Source: Caldifarciminota bacterium (GTDB taxonomy: Bacteria > Hydrothermota > Hydrothermia > LBFQ01). From it: a DNA stretch of 41,807 bases. Within the stretch, counting starts at the first letter, position 1. Every line of letters begins with the position of its first letter. Made by a program: the position numbers and the translations under genes. The stretch covers positions 1 through 41,807 of the forward strand of contig WFXS01000109.1 in assembly GCA_015490465.1 (NCBI GenBank), written 5' to 3'. Positions 7,025 to 15,536 of this stretch are shown piece by piece. The notes below the pieces were generated by a model that saw only the letters and a list, made by a program, of their open reading frames with translations, did no database searches and was not told where the DNA came from.

Positions 7025-9014
7025 GGAGATATCGCGACTCAACCCTTCCCAGAGGGAGGCCGTCCTGGCCCCCATAGACCGCCCCATAATGGTCGTGGCG
7101 GGTGCCGGGTCCGGTAAGACCCGCGTCCTTACCCTCAGGGTCGCCTACCTCGTCAGGGAGATAGGGATACCGGAGAACAGTATACTGGCCGTAACCTTTA
7201 CGAACAAGGCGACGGACGAGATGAGGGAGAGGCTCTCCCGTTTCGTCAACGTAAAGCGCCTGAACGTGGGTACGTTCCACTCCATAGCCCTGAGGATCAT
7301 CCGGGAGGAGACGGGGGACCGGGTGGTTTACGACGACGAAGATTCGCGGGCGCTCGTTAAGGAGATAGTTGAGAAGGGGAACCTATCCGTTAAACCCCGT
7401 GCCTTACGCCTCGCCATAACCCGGTACAAGAATACGGGCAGGATACCTGCGAACGTTGACAGGACGCTCTTTCTATCCGCTTACGAGGAGTACCAGAGGA
7501 GGCTTAAGGAGGCCAACGCGCTTGATTTTGACGACATACTGATAGAGGCCGTAAGGTTGCTTGAGGGGGAGGATATAAGGGAGAAGTACGCAAAGAGGTT
7601 CTTCTACGTATTGGTGGACGAGTATCAGGATACCAACCCCCTCCAGCACCGCATGATCAAGCTCATAGCCGGTGCGCCCAACCACAGGAGGGTCTTCGTG
7701 GTGGGGGACGAGGATCAGTCCATATACGCCTTCAGGGGAGCCGATTTCACCATATTCCTTAACTTTGAGAGGGACTTCCCGGAGGCCATCCTGATAAAGC
7801 TTGAGACCAACTACAGGTCCACGAACCAGATCCTCAACCTCGCCAACCGCCTTATAGGACACAACAGACAGAGGAGGGGCAAGACCCTGAGGTCCCACTC
7901 CGGAGACGGCCCCGAACCCGTATATCGTAGGTTCTACTCCGAAAGGGAGGAGGCGGACTGGGTAGCCCGCACCGTCAGGAAGCACGACCCCGGAAGCGTC
8001 ATGGTCCTGTACAGGGCGAACTACCTGTCCAAGGCCGTGGAGGACGCCCTCATAAGGTGGGGAATACCGTACACGGTGGTGGGTGACGTCTCATTCTACC
8101 AGAGGCGGGAGGTGAAGGACCTCATAGCCTACCTCCGCCTTGCCATAAATCCGGGGGATGCGGTTGCCCTTGACCGCGTTATATCAACCGTGGAAGGGGT
8201 GGGAGCAAAGACCGCCCAAATACTGAAAGAGGCTTTAACATCAAAACCCTTCACGGAGGTCGGTGAAGAGGAGCTGAAAGCAGGAGGACTCAGGGGAGGT
8301 AGGCTTAAGACCGCCGCAAAGTTAGTGAACCTTCTTAGGGAAATTGAGGATTATCCGCCCCACAGGGCGCTGGTAAGGGTAATAGAGGAGATGGATTACT
8401 TCGGGTACCTCCAGAGGAAGTTCCCGGAATCCTACGAGAGCCGCCGGGACAACGTCTCCCAGCTCCTGAATATGGCGTCCGAGTACACCGACACCCTGGA
8501 GTTCGTGAACCAGCTCTCACTTCTGAGTTCAATAGACACGAAGGAGAAGGGGAACGCCGTGGCCCTCATGACCGTACACGCAGCCAAGGGCCTTGAGAGG
8601 GAGACCGTGTTCGTAATAGGTCTGGAGGAGGGTACCTTCCCCCATTACAGGGCGTTGGACGAGGGGAACGTTGAGGAGGAAAGGAGACTGGCCTACGTCG
8701 CCATAACGAGGGCTAAGAGACACCTATACCTGTCCTCCGTTGAGGTGAGGGGATGGAGGGACGGCCTTGAGCCGAGCCGTTTTCTCTACGAGATGGGCAT
8801 TATCGGTGAGGATAGGCGTAAAAAACGGGTAACGTCCGCCCGTGAGAAGGTCGGGAAGGTGAAGAACAGCACCCTTAAGAAGGGGGACTACGTCGTCCAC
8901 GACCGTTACGGCGTTGGCAGGGTGTTGAGGGTGGACGGTGAAACCGTCACCGTCCTCTTCTCCGTCGGTAAGAAGACGTTCATGAAGGACCGGGCGAAGT
9001 TGAGGAGGCTGTAA
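7005..9014 (+). CDS. pcrA: UvrD/PcrA-type superfamily 1 DNA helicase
   Basis: A 669-aa ATP-driven 3'-5' helicase of DNA repair and replication restart. Visible motifs are Q (LNPSQREAV), Walker A AGAGSGKT near residue 33, Ia TFTNKATDEMRERL, Walker B LVDEYQDTN, III VGDEDQSIYAFRGAD, IV LETNYRST, V VHAAKGLE and VI AYVAITRAK. The C-terminus (GDYVVHDRYGVGRV) matches the Tudor-like RNA polymerase-binding tail of PcrA. The start is a TTG 8 nt after GGAGGT (6991-6996) inside the preceding gene, so this internal gene uses a Shine-Dalgarno sequence. Confidence 0.93.
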   Translation: MSGSLSEEISRLNPSQREAVLAPIDRPIMVVAGAGSGKTRVLTLRVAYLVREIGIPENSILAVTFTNKATDEMRERLSRFVNVKRLNVGTFHSIALRIIREETGDRVVYDDEDSRALVKEIVEKGNLSVKPRALRLAITRYKNTGRIPANVDRTLFLSAYEEYQRRLKEANALDFDDILIEAVRLLEGEDIREKYAKRFFYVLVDEYQDTNPLQHRMIKLIAGAPNHRRVFVVGDEDQSIYAFRGADFTIFLNFERDFPEAILIKLETNYRSTNQILNLANRLIGHNRQRRGKTLRSHSGDGPEPVYRRFYSEREEADWVARTVRKHDPGSVMVLYRANYLSKAVEDALIRWGIPYTVVGDVSFYQRREVKDLIAYLRLAINPGDAVALDRVISTVEGVGAKTAQILKEALTSKPFTEVGEEELKAGGLRGGRLKTAAKLVNLLREIEDYPPHRALVRVIEEMDYFGYLQRKFPESYESRRDNVSQLLNMASEYTDTLEFVNQLSLLSSIDTKEKGNAVALMTVHAAKGLERETVFVIGLEEGTFPHYRALDEGNVEEERRLAYVAITRAKRHLYLSSVEVRGWRDGLEPSRFLYEMGIIGEDRRKKRVTSAREKVGKVKNSTLKKGDYVVHDRYGVGRVLRVDGETVTVLFSVGKKTFMKDRAKLRRL

Positions 9015-9308
9015 GTGGCCTCTACGGAAAGTCCCACGATACGGGGACCTCGTTATCCCTGAAAGAAAGGAACCGACGAGAACGCAGGGTGTATTGAACG
9101 TTTTAAGGTTTATATCCACACAGTGTTAACTCATATCCGTGGAATATTCCGGGCGAGAGGGTTTATCAAAAGTAGAAGGCGTAAAAGGGATAGTGCTTTA
9201 AGAAAAATGGACAACCACGTGCTTTTTACTCTGGAGCCAAACACGGCCTACAGGCCAAGGGATACGAGGGGGATGGAGAAAATCTTATCGGTTGAGGTGA
9301 GGAGGGAT
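9015..9308 (+). other. Gene-free stretch
   Basis: No convincing gene or hairpin terminator is seen. A short open frame starting at 9123 runs into the CRISPR-like repeat at 9309 and looks fortuitous. Confidence 0.4.
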
Positions 9309-9544
9309 GTTTCAATCCCTTATAGGTAAGTCAAACAATCCTGTTTAAATTCCACAAGGTAGGTTAAGTTGCCGATGGATATGCAGGTTTCAATTCCTTA
9401 TTGGTGGGTCGGTTCAAATCTCATAGCGCAAGGTTGAAAACCGCGTGAAACTCCAGATTTAATATTGCACTTAGGAATCCATTCATAAAATGTAAAATTA
9501 TACCAAAATTACCGGTTTAAATTCCACAAGGTATGAGGAGAAAT
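9309..9544 (+). repeat. Degenerate CRISPR-like repeats, two alternating types
   Basis: Four repeat-like segments start at 9309, 9343, 9387 and 9515. Those at 9309 and 9387 share GTTTCAATYCCTTATWGGTR (20 of 24 bases match over the longer stretch). Those at 9343 and 9515 share an exact 19-mer GTTTAAATTCCACAAGGTA. Both cores look like the 5' part of thermophile CRISPR repeats, and the first ends in CAAAC after 28 nt. Start-to-start spacing (34, 44 and 128 nt) is irregular and no cas gene is nearby, so this looks like remnants and not a working array. The DNA from about 9440 to 9530 is much more AT-rich than its surroundings. Confidence 0.5.
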
Positions 9545-9703
9545 TTTCTGTCGCGTTTGCAGAAATTGGTGGCTCTCGCAGAGCTACTCTGCGAGATAAC
9601 CGCACTCGCCGTCGCACTGTTCTCCTTCCCCTACGACCCCAACGTAAGAACAATATGCCTCCTTATAGGAATCCTTCACTCCCTCTTGAACCTTCCCACC
9701 TAA
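9533..9703 (+). CDS. Possible 56-aa hydrophobic small protein
   Basis: ATG at 9533 opens a 56-codon frame closed by TAA. It begins MRRNFLSRLQKLVALAELL and has two hydrophobic stretches (about residues 11-32 and 42-53), which would suit a small inner-membrane protein. The ATG lies at the 3' edge of a CRISPR-like 19-mer and has only a weak AAGG upstream. No homology is recognised. It may be real or chance. Confidence 0.3.
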   Translation: MRRNFLSRLQKLVALAELLCEITALAVALFSFPYDPNVRTICLLIGILHSLLNLPT

Positions 9704-9713
9704 ACGCAAAACC

Positions 9714-9733
9714 GGGGGGCCGTACGGCCCCCC
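9714..9733 (-). terminator. Perfect 20-bp palindromic hairpin after the Clp gene
   Basis: GGGGGGCCGTACGGCCCCCC sits 23 nt past the stop of the minus-strand Clp gene. On that strand it is followed by GGTTTTGCGTTT, a weak U-run. It probably ends clp transcription and may act in both directions. Confidence 0.6.
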
Positions 9734-9755
9734 TACACCTCTTACCTTCCCTCAC

Positions 9756-12700
9756 TCACACCTGAAACACGAACTCGTCCCCCTCGGCGGTGACTTTGAC
9801 GACGTCCCCCTCCTTAACCTTGCCGGCTATGATCAGCTCGGAGAGTTTGTTCTCAATCTCCCTCTGGATGACGCGGCGGAGGGGCCTGGCGCCGAGGAGA
9901 GGGTCAAAGCCCTTCTTGACGAGTAGCTCGTAGGCCTTGTCGTCCAGCTCCACCTTGATGCCCCTGTCGGCGAGGCGGTCGTTGAGCTTCTTGATGAGGA
10001 GGCGGGCGATCTGGAGGACGTGGTCCCAGCGGAGGGGCTTGAAGACCACTATCTCGTCTATGCGGTTGAGGAACTCCGGACGGAAGTACTTCCGCACCAG
10101 CTCAAGGACCCTCTCCTTGGCCTTCTCAAAGTCCCTCTCAAACTCCTCCTCCAACTCCTTCACCTTCCTGGTGAATTCGGGGTCGTTCTTGTCAAGGTTC
10201 TGGTAGGCCCTGTTGAAGCGGTCCGCCACCTCGCGGATGTACTCGGCTCCGAGGTTGCTTGTCATTATGATTACGGTGTTGCGGAAGGAGACGGTGCGGC
10301 CCTGGGAGTCGGTGAGGCGGCCGTCGTCCAACACCTGCAGGAAGAGGTCAAAGACCCGCGGGTGGGCCTTCTCTATCTCGTCAAGGAGAAGTACGGAGTA
10401 GGGTTTGCGGCGGACGGCCTCGGTTAGCTTGCCACCCTCTTCGTATCCGACGTATCCGGGAGGGGCGCCTATGAGTTTGGCGACGGAATGCTCCTCCTTG
10501 AACTCGGACATGTCAAGGCGTATCAGGGCGTCCTCGTCCCCGAAAAGCACCTCGGCCAGAGCCTTCGCCAGCTCGGTCTTACCTACGCCGGTGGGACCGA
10601 GGAAGAGGAAGGAGCCAAGGGGACGCTTGGGGTCGGACACCCCGGCCCTCGCCCTCCTTATGGCCTCGGCCACCTTCCTTACGGCCTCCTCCTGGTCCAC
10701 TATCCTCTTGTGGATCTCCTCCTCAAGTTTCAGGAGCTTCTCCCTCTCCTCCTCAACCAACTTGGAGACGGGTATCCCCGTGATGTTGGAGACCACCTCG
10801 GCCACGTCCTCGGCCGTTATGACGATCTTGGTCTTGCCCTCCTTCCTCTGGGCCTCAAGGTACTTCTTCTTGAGTTTGAGAAGCTCGGCGTTCTTCTTCT
10901 CCCACTCCTCAATCTTCCCCTCTTCCTCCAACTTCTTGACCTCCTTCTCCAGCTCCTCTATCCTCTTCTTCAGGGAGGAGAGGTCCTCGCCCTCCTTCTT
11001 CACGCCCTCAACCTGCTTCTTCAGGTTCTCTATGTGCTGCTCCAGCTGTTTGGCTGCGGCCTCGTCCCCGCGGAGTTTGGCCCTCTCAAGCTCGGCCTGA
11101 AGCTCGGCTATCTTCTCCTGTACCTCCTTCTCAAAGAGGGCGGGGGAGGTTATCTTCAGCTTCTTGCGGGCGGCGGCCTGATCCAGGACGTCTATGGCCT
11201 TGTCGGGAAGCCTGCGGTCGGGCATGTACCTGTGGGTCAGTTTCACCGCCGCCTCAAGGGCGTCATCGCTTATCTCAACGCCGTGGTGCTTCTCCAGCTT
11301 GGGCCTTACGGCCTTGACCATCAGGAGGGCCTTTTCGGGGTCAGGCTCGTCCACCCATATGGGCTGGAGTCTCCTCTCAAGGGCGGCGTCCTTCTCTATG
11401 TGCTTGCGGTACTCGTCGGCCGTCGTGGCACCTATTACCTGTATCTCGCCGCGGGCGAGGGCGGGCTTCAGGAGGTTGGCGGCGTCGGCGGGCGCTCCCT
11501 CGGCCTTTCCGGCACCGACTATGTTGTGGATCTCGTCTATGAAGAGGATGACGTCGTCCCTGCTCTTCAGCTCCTCAACCAGTTTCTTAAGCCTCTCCTC
11601 AAAGTCTCCCCTGTAGCGGGTTCCGGCTATGAGGGCGCCGGTGTCAAGGGAGAGTATCCTCTTGCCCTTCAGCCCCTCCGGCACCTCACCCTTAACTATC
11701 CTCTGGGCAAGGCCCTCCACTATGGCCGTCTTACCTACCCCGGCTTCACCAATAAGGACGGGGTTGTTCTTGCTGCGACGCAGCAGGACCTCTATTACCT
11801 GCTGGATCTCCCTGTCCCTACCTACGACGGGGTCAAGTTTGCCCTCCTCGGCCAACTTGGTCAGGTCCGTCGTAAACCTCTCAAGGGCGCTCTTCTCTTC
11901 TTCCCTTAGATCCTCCATCCTGTTCATACCTTTACCTCCTTCTGGAACTTTTGCGCTAAGCAGCTGGTTCAGTACGCTGCCGGCGAAACTGCCGTTGCCC
12001 ATCAGGGCCTCAAGGACGTCCGCCGTGTCTATGGAGCCTTTGTCCTTCTCCGCAGCCCTATTGAGGGCGCTTTCTACGAAGTAGGACCACACGGGTTCGG
12101 CTTCGGCCTCAAGGCCGAGACGCTTGAGGATGGCGCGGGAGACCCTGCGGGGGTCAAAACCGCTACTCTTCAGGTTGGCGAAGGCTCCCCTGAACTTGTC
12201 GTAGATGTCGGCCAGCTCGGCGAGGAGGCTCTCGTTCACCTTCCCCCTTAGGGAGTTGTATAGGCTCTCCGGCAGGGAGACGTAGTCCTCGGTGTACGAC
12301 CAGCGGCGTCCGGAGAAGATGCCCCCGAAGCTCTCACCGAAGAACTCCCGGATTATCCTCTCCCACTCGTCCTCAAAGGAGGGGGCCCAGCGGCGCACCC
12401 TTACCCGTACCATCTTCTCCTTACTCTCCGGTTGGGCCGCCGCCCTTATGACGTCGGCGATGAGGGGTTTGACGTCCGTACCGTAGTCGGCGGAGAGGCG
12501 ATTGACCAGCTTGCGGAGGGTGTCGTAATAGGAGTTCTCTATCTGATCCAACTGGGACCAGACCTGCTCTAAGACCCTATCCACCTCACCCTTGGCGGCC
12601 TCAAAGGGTATCCCCCTCCTCTCAAGGTACCTCGCGAAGGGTCCCTCCTTGTCCGAGAAGAGGGCCGCCAGAAGGTGGTCGCTGTCGGCGTAAAACTCCC

Positions 12701-12779
12701 CCCTCCTCTTCGCAAGCTCCCGTGCCTTCTTCAGGTAGTTTTCCAAGCCTTTGCTAACGGGCTTCCCTTTCCAATCCAT
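9756..12779 (-). CDS. clpB: ClpB-like AAA+ disaggregase with a split N-domain
   Basis: Encodes 1007 aa, longer than usual ClpB (about 860). Two AAA+ modules are clear: Walker A GEAGVGKT with [12 protein letters not shown], and GPTGVGKT with [11 protein letters not shown], plus arginine-finger and sensor regions such as [12 protein letters not shown] charged coiled coil of ~120 residues separates them, as in ClpB/ClpC. I see no clear ClpP-binding loop, which favours disaggregase over protease partner. The N-terminal Clp_N region seems split: one helical half at about residues 8-60, another at about 230-280, with an insert containing an aromatic and Arg-rich part between. About 30 extra charged residues interrupt module 2. 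The ATG at 12779 is preferred over an upstream TTG because TAAAAT ends 8 nt before it. Confidence 0.88.
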   Translation of the reverse strand: MDWKGKPVSKGLENYLKKARELAKRRGEFYADSDHLLAALFSDKEGPFARYLERRGIPFEAAKGEVDRVLEQVWSQLDQIENSYYDTLRKLVNRLSADYGTDVKPLIADVIRAAAQPESKEKMVRVRVRRWAPSFEDEWERIIREFFGESFGGIFSGRRWSYTEDYVSLPESLYNSLRGKVNESLLAELADIYDKFRGAFANLKSSGFDPRRVSRAILKRLGLEAEAEPVWSYFVESALNRAAEKDKGSIDTADVLEALMGNGSFAGSVLNQLLSAKVPEGGKGMNRMEDLREEEKSALERFTTDLTKLAEEGKLDPVVGRDREIQQVIEVLLRRSKNNPVLIGEAGVGKTAIVEGLAQRIVKGEVPEGLKGKRILSLDTGALIAGTRYRGDFEERLKKLVEELKSRDDVILFIDEIHNIVGAGKAEGAPADAANLLKPALARGEIQVIGATTADEYRKHIEKDAALERRLQPIWVDEPDPEKALLMVKAVRPKLEKHHGVEISDDALEAAVKLTHRYMPDRRLPDKAIDVLDQAAARKKLKITSPALFEKEVQEKIAELQAELERAKLRGDEAAAKQLEQHIENLKKQVEGVKKEGEDLSSLKKRIEELEKEVKKLEEEGKIEEWEKKNAELLKLKKKYLEAQRKEGKTKIVITAEDVAEVVSNITGIPVSKLVEEEREKLLKLEEEIHKRIVDQEEAVRKVAEAIRRARAGVSDPKRPLGSFLFLGPTGVGKTELAKALAEVLFGDEDALIRLDMSEFKEEHSVAKLIGAPPGYVGYEEGGKLTEAVRRKPYSVLLLDEIEKAHPRVFDLFLQVLDDGRLTDSQGRTVSFRNTVIIMTSNLGAEYIREVADRFNRAYQNLDKNDPEFTRKVKELEEEFERDFEKAKERVLELVRKYFRPEFLNRIDEIVVFKPLRWDHVLQIARLLIKKLNDRLADRGIKVELDDKAYELLVKKGFDPLLGARPLRRVIQREIENKLSELIIAGKVKEGDVVKVTAEGDEFVFQV

Positions 12780-12787
12780 AACCCACA

Positions 12788-12793
12788 ATTTTA
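12788..12793 (-). promoter_or_regulatory. -10 box of clpB
   Basis: TAAAAT on the minus strand, then 8 nt, then ATG at 12779. No heat-shock CIRCE element or ribosome site is seen. Confidence 0.55.
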
Positions 12794-12865
12794 AGGGTGA
12801 AAAGTGTGAAAATTTTATTGTAATTGGGGGGCTTTCGTACGCGAGGTGCCGGACCTGTTGGCAAA

Positions 12866-14320
12866 TTACACCGTTATGCTCACAAGGGAGAGTACCATCT
12901 CCTCAAGGGAAATACCACCGTGGAACATCTTCTTCCTGTATATTTCCGCGAACTCCGGGGCCCGCTCTCCCCAGACAAAGAAGGTGTCCTCTGCTGCGAA
13001 GAGGAACTGACCCCAATCGGGGAGACCCCAGGCCCTGGGATCGTCAACGAGGACGTACCGGCCCTCTCCCTCCGGGATCATCCTCTTTCCGTACTTGTGC
13101 CTGAACCCCTTACTGAAGTCCTCCCCCTTGACGAAGACGGGGGTACGGCCGATGGTCCAGCCGTGGTCGGAGGTTATGAAAACCCTGTACCCCTTATCCA
13201 GAAAACGGTTCACCACCGAGGAGAACCTTCCGTCTTCCAGAATCAGACGGGCCCATCTCTTTATGGAAGACTCGCCCTCCCCGAGGGTCTTTAACGCATC
13301 CACGTTAGCCGTAAGGTGTAGTATAGTATCCACGAAGTTCACTATGTAAACTTCAAGCCTCTTACCGTAGGGTTTCATTCTGGATAGTGCTTCCAGGTTC
13401 TTGATCTTCGTATACCACACCCCCACCCTGTAACCCTCCCTCTCTAACTGTTTCCAGAGAAGCTTTAACTCGTTCTGGTTGTCCTGAAGGGAGCCGGGTA
13501 TTATTCGGTCGGTCTCGTCGGGCAGGGCGCCGCTAAAAAGGGCGTTTCTGGAATACTGGGTGGCCGTAGGCAGGAGAGACATGTAAACGCTCTGCTCTAT
13601 CTTGTAGCTCGGGGATAGGGCGGATACCACCTCGTATATCTGGTCAAATCGGAAGTTATCCAGAACGATAAGGACGACGGGGGAAACTTCAACGTAGGGT
13701 AGTACGAGTTTTCTGAGGAGGTTATGGGACATCAGGAGTGTGTCGTCCCGTATTATCTCTGGATAATTTTTCTCTATCCACGTCGCAAACCGGGCGTTTT
13801 CCCGTGCCAGTAGTTCGTCAAACTTCGTCCTGTACCCCTTGTACACGTGCCTCGCCTGAAATATCTTTACGGCCTTAAGGAGGTAGCCGTCAAACGTCTC
13901 CGGTATCCTACCCACCTCCTCGCTAAGGTGATCGGCCTCGTCCATGTAGTACTCTTTCTTTAGACTCTCCTTCTGTAAACGGGCTACGAGGGCCATGAGC
14001 TGGGCTGGCTGTACCGGTTTTACGAGGTAGTCGTACGCGTCCTCAACCATGGCCTTCTTTATGAGCTCCGCGTCCGTCATCATGGTGAGCATTACGACGG
14101 GTACGTGGGGGTAGGTGCGTTTTATGAGCTTCAGGGCCTGAAGGCCGTCTATACGGGGCATACGGTAGTCAAGCAGTATCAGGTTATAGTGCTGCCGGGC
14201 GAGTTTGTCTACCCCTTCCTCCACGCTCGTAGCCGTATCCACCTCTATCCCCTGTGACCTGAGGAAGGACACAATAGAGTACATCTCCTCAATCTCGTCG
14301 TCTATCCAGAGTATTCTCAT
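12866..14320 (-). CDS. porX: PorX-like response regulator with PglZ phosphodiesterase domain
   Basis: A 484-aa two-domain protein. Residues 1-118 are a receiver domain with acidic pair D7/D8, phosphoacceptor D51, T79 and K101. From about residue 210 an alkaline-phosphatase-superfamily (PglZ) domain carries VLDNFRFD (D221), the nucleophile region LPTATQYSRNALFSG (about T252/T254) and the metal-binding TSDHGW. This is the layout of PorX, which in Porphyromonas and Flavobacterium is needed for type IX secretion and whose PglZ domain cleaves cyclic and linear oligonucleotides. Here it fits the T9SS-like sorting tails nearby. No PorY kinase or secretion-channel gene is in the window. The promoter region carries a dense GTCTAA cluster. 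ATG at 14320 starts directly at the receiver domain. Confidence 0.85.
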   Translation of the reverse strand: MRILWIDDEIEEMYSIVSFLRSQGIEVDTATSVEEGVDKLARQHYNLILLDYRMPRIDGLQALKLIKRTYPHVPVVMLTMMTDAELIKKAMVEDAYDYLVKPVQPAQLMALVARLQKESLKKEYYMDEADHLSEEVGRIPETFDGYLLKAVKIFQARHVYKGYRTKFDELLARENARFATWIEKNYPEIIRDDTLLMSHNLLRKLVLPYVEVSPVVLIVLDNFRFDQIYEVVSALSPSYKIEQSVYMSLLPTATQYSRNALFSGALPDETDRIIPGSLQDNQNELKLLWKQLEREGYRVGVWYTKIKNLEALSRMKPYGKRLEVYIVNFVDTILHLTANVDALKTLGEGESSIKRWARLILEDGRFSSVVNRFLDKGYRVFITSDHGWTIGRTPVFVKGEDFSKGFRHKYGKRMIPEGEGRYVLVDDPRAWGLPDWGQFLFAAEDTFFVWGERAPEFAEIYRKKMFHGGISLEEMVLSLVSITV

Positions 14321-14321
14321 C

Positions 14322-14600
14322 TTAGACGTCTATTCTATGAGAGTATATTCTCTAATATATCATCGTCTAAAGTGTCTAATCAGGATACGGCCAATAATTA
14401 TGCCCTTTATCTTCAAAAATGGGGTGTCTAAACTTAGACACCGGCACGGAACGTGCTTAATTTGTGTGCTAAACCTTTTTTGATCTGTGTTATAAATGAA
14501 GGCACTTATGGCCTAAGTGGTTATTCTCTGGACGAGCAATTTAGACGACCTTGAGGGTCACCGTCTAAACTTTTACACCCCAGTCTAAGCAGGTGTCTAA
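14322..14600. promoter_or_regulatory. Cluster of nine GTCTAA/TTAGAC sites upstream of porX
   Basis: GTCTAA occurs at 14365, 14374, 14426, 14563, 14583 and 14595, and its reverse TTAGAC at 14322, 14434 and 14541. About 0.14 would be expected by chance in 280 bp. Two sites form a perfect inverted repeat, GGTGTCTAA-AC-TTAGACACC (14423-14442). The site nearest the gene forms TAGACGTCTA (14323-14332), between a TAGAAT box and the ATG, a classic operator position. The stretch is AT-rich. A binding region for a regulator, possibly PorX-linked, is inferred. The rest of the intergenic DNA (14601-14843) shows nothing I can name apart from a loose AAGTAT...CATCCA direct repeat (14646 and 14700). Confidence 0.65.
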
Positions 14601-14843
14601 ATCCGAATGCTCCGGAAAGCGTTCAGAGTGCGTTTATCTACGTTTGAAGTATGGGCATCCAAAGGGCAGGGCTTAAAGGAAATCTGTCGTCGTACTTCAA
14701 GTATACCATCCATTACCCTCGTGTTTGGTATATAGAGGAACAACGGAGAGTGCGTCGTCCGGTTTCGTTTTCGGAACGTCATCAACAAAAGGAGCAGGAT
14801 TTGAGCCGTTGAAGGTTCTGAGAAAGCACTACCGATCTTATAC

Positions 14844-15476
14844 TCATACGTGGGTGCATATCGCGTACAGTACCGCTCCCACGAGGGTGGCCGCGAAGTT
14901 GGTCGCATCGTTGTTGAAGATGCCCCGGGATTCAACGGTCGCGCCGAGGAGACTGTCTGCAAAGAGACCGACCGCTGACGAAGCGATGAACAGGGACAGG
15001 TTCCCGGCGTTTTCCATCAGCAGGAATAGGGACATCGCCAGTATAGTAATCAGGCCCGCCACCGTTCCCGGTACGCTTACGGCACCGGAGGTTCCCCGTG
15101 GCACCCTCTTGAATCCGGTTATAAGGTAGGCTTCGGGGGATAGACGGGTACCTATCTCCGTGGCCACGGTATCCGAAAATCCGACCGTAAGGGCTACGAG
15201 GTACGCCCCGTAATCACCGAGAAGGGCGAAGAGGGTCGCGACTCCGCCGTTTGCGAGTATCTGGAAGAGGTTGCGTTTCCCCTTTCTACCACCTGAGAGG
15301 AGGGAACCCACACCGAGGAAGAGGACTGGAGGGATTGCCCAGAACCATCCCAACCGCCATATAACCACTATTCCCATAACGGCCACCGCGAAGGCGGCCG
15401 CCGGCGTGAGCCATCCCATGACAAGCGCCCCTATCCCTACCAGAAGGCTGACTGCAATCGCAGGTAACATCTCCAC
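14844..15476 (-). CDS. DUF92 family integral membrane protein
   Basis: A 210-aa polytopic protein with about six helices, matching the DUF92/TIGR00297 family in its conserved segments: KGKRNLFQILANGGVATLFAL, a central GFSDTVATEIGTRLS, the KRVPRGTSGAVSVPGTVAG loop, and NNDATNFAATLVGA near the C-terminus. Some eukaryotic relatives (VTE6/VTE5 region) act on phytol phosphates, but the bacterial role is unknown. The start is a GTG 8 nt after a TATAAC box. An ATG two codons in is the alternative. A 523-bp gap separates it from porX downstream, so co-transcription is uncertain. Confidence 0.82.
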   Translation of the reverse strand: MEMLPAIAVSLLVGIGALVMGWLTPAAAFAVAVMGIVVIWRLGWFWAIPPVLFLGVGSLLSGGRKGKRNLFQILANGGVATLFALLGDYGAYLVALTVGFSDTVATEIGTRLSPEAYLITGFKRVPRGTSGAVSVPGTVAGLITILAMSLFLLMENAGNLSLFIASSAVGLFADSLLGATVESRGIFNNDATNFAATLVGAVLYAICTHV

Positions 15477-15484
15477 GGAAGTAG

Positions 15485-15490
15485 GTTATA
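15485..15490 (-). promoter_or_regulatory. -10 box of the DUF92 gene
   Basis: TATAAC on the minus strand, then 8 nt, then the GTG start. Confidence 0.45.
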
Positions 15491-15522
15491 CGGCCGAAAA
15501 CCATTTTATCTCTCTCCGCCGT

Positions 15523-15528
15523 TATAAT
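15523..15528 (+). promoter_or_regulatory. -10 box of the 15537-23618 operon
   Basis: Perfect TATAAT, then 8 nt, then the ATG of the 549-aa gene. It is divergent from the DUF92 promoter. Confidence 0.6.
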
Positions 15529-15536
15529 CCCCTCTT

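Noticed and set aside
9123-9329. 68-codon open frame before the CRISPR-like repeats
   Set aside because: Basic, low-complexity product with no ribosome site or -10 box, ending inside a repeat.
9309-9544. Functional CRISPR array
   Set aside because: Only four degenerate repeat starts, irregular spacing and no cas genes.
9714-9733. Perfect palindrome as an attachment or recombination site
   Set aside because: Position just past the clpB stop and GC-rich stem fit a terminator better. No integrase is nearby.
14322-14600. Replication origin
   Set aside because: Repeats and AT-richness would fit, but GTCTAA is not a known DnaA box and no dnaA, dnaN or gyrase gene is near. Kept as regulatory cluster.
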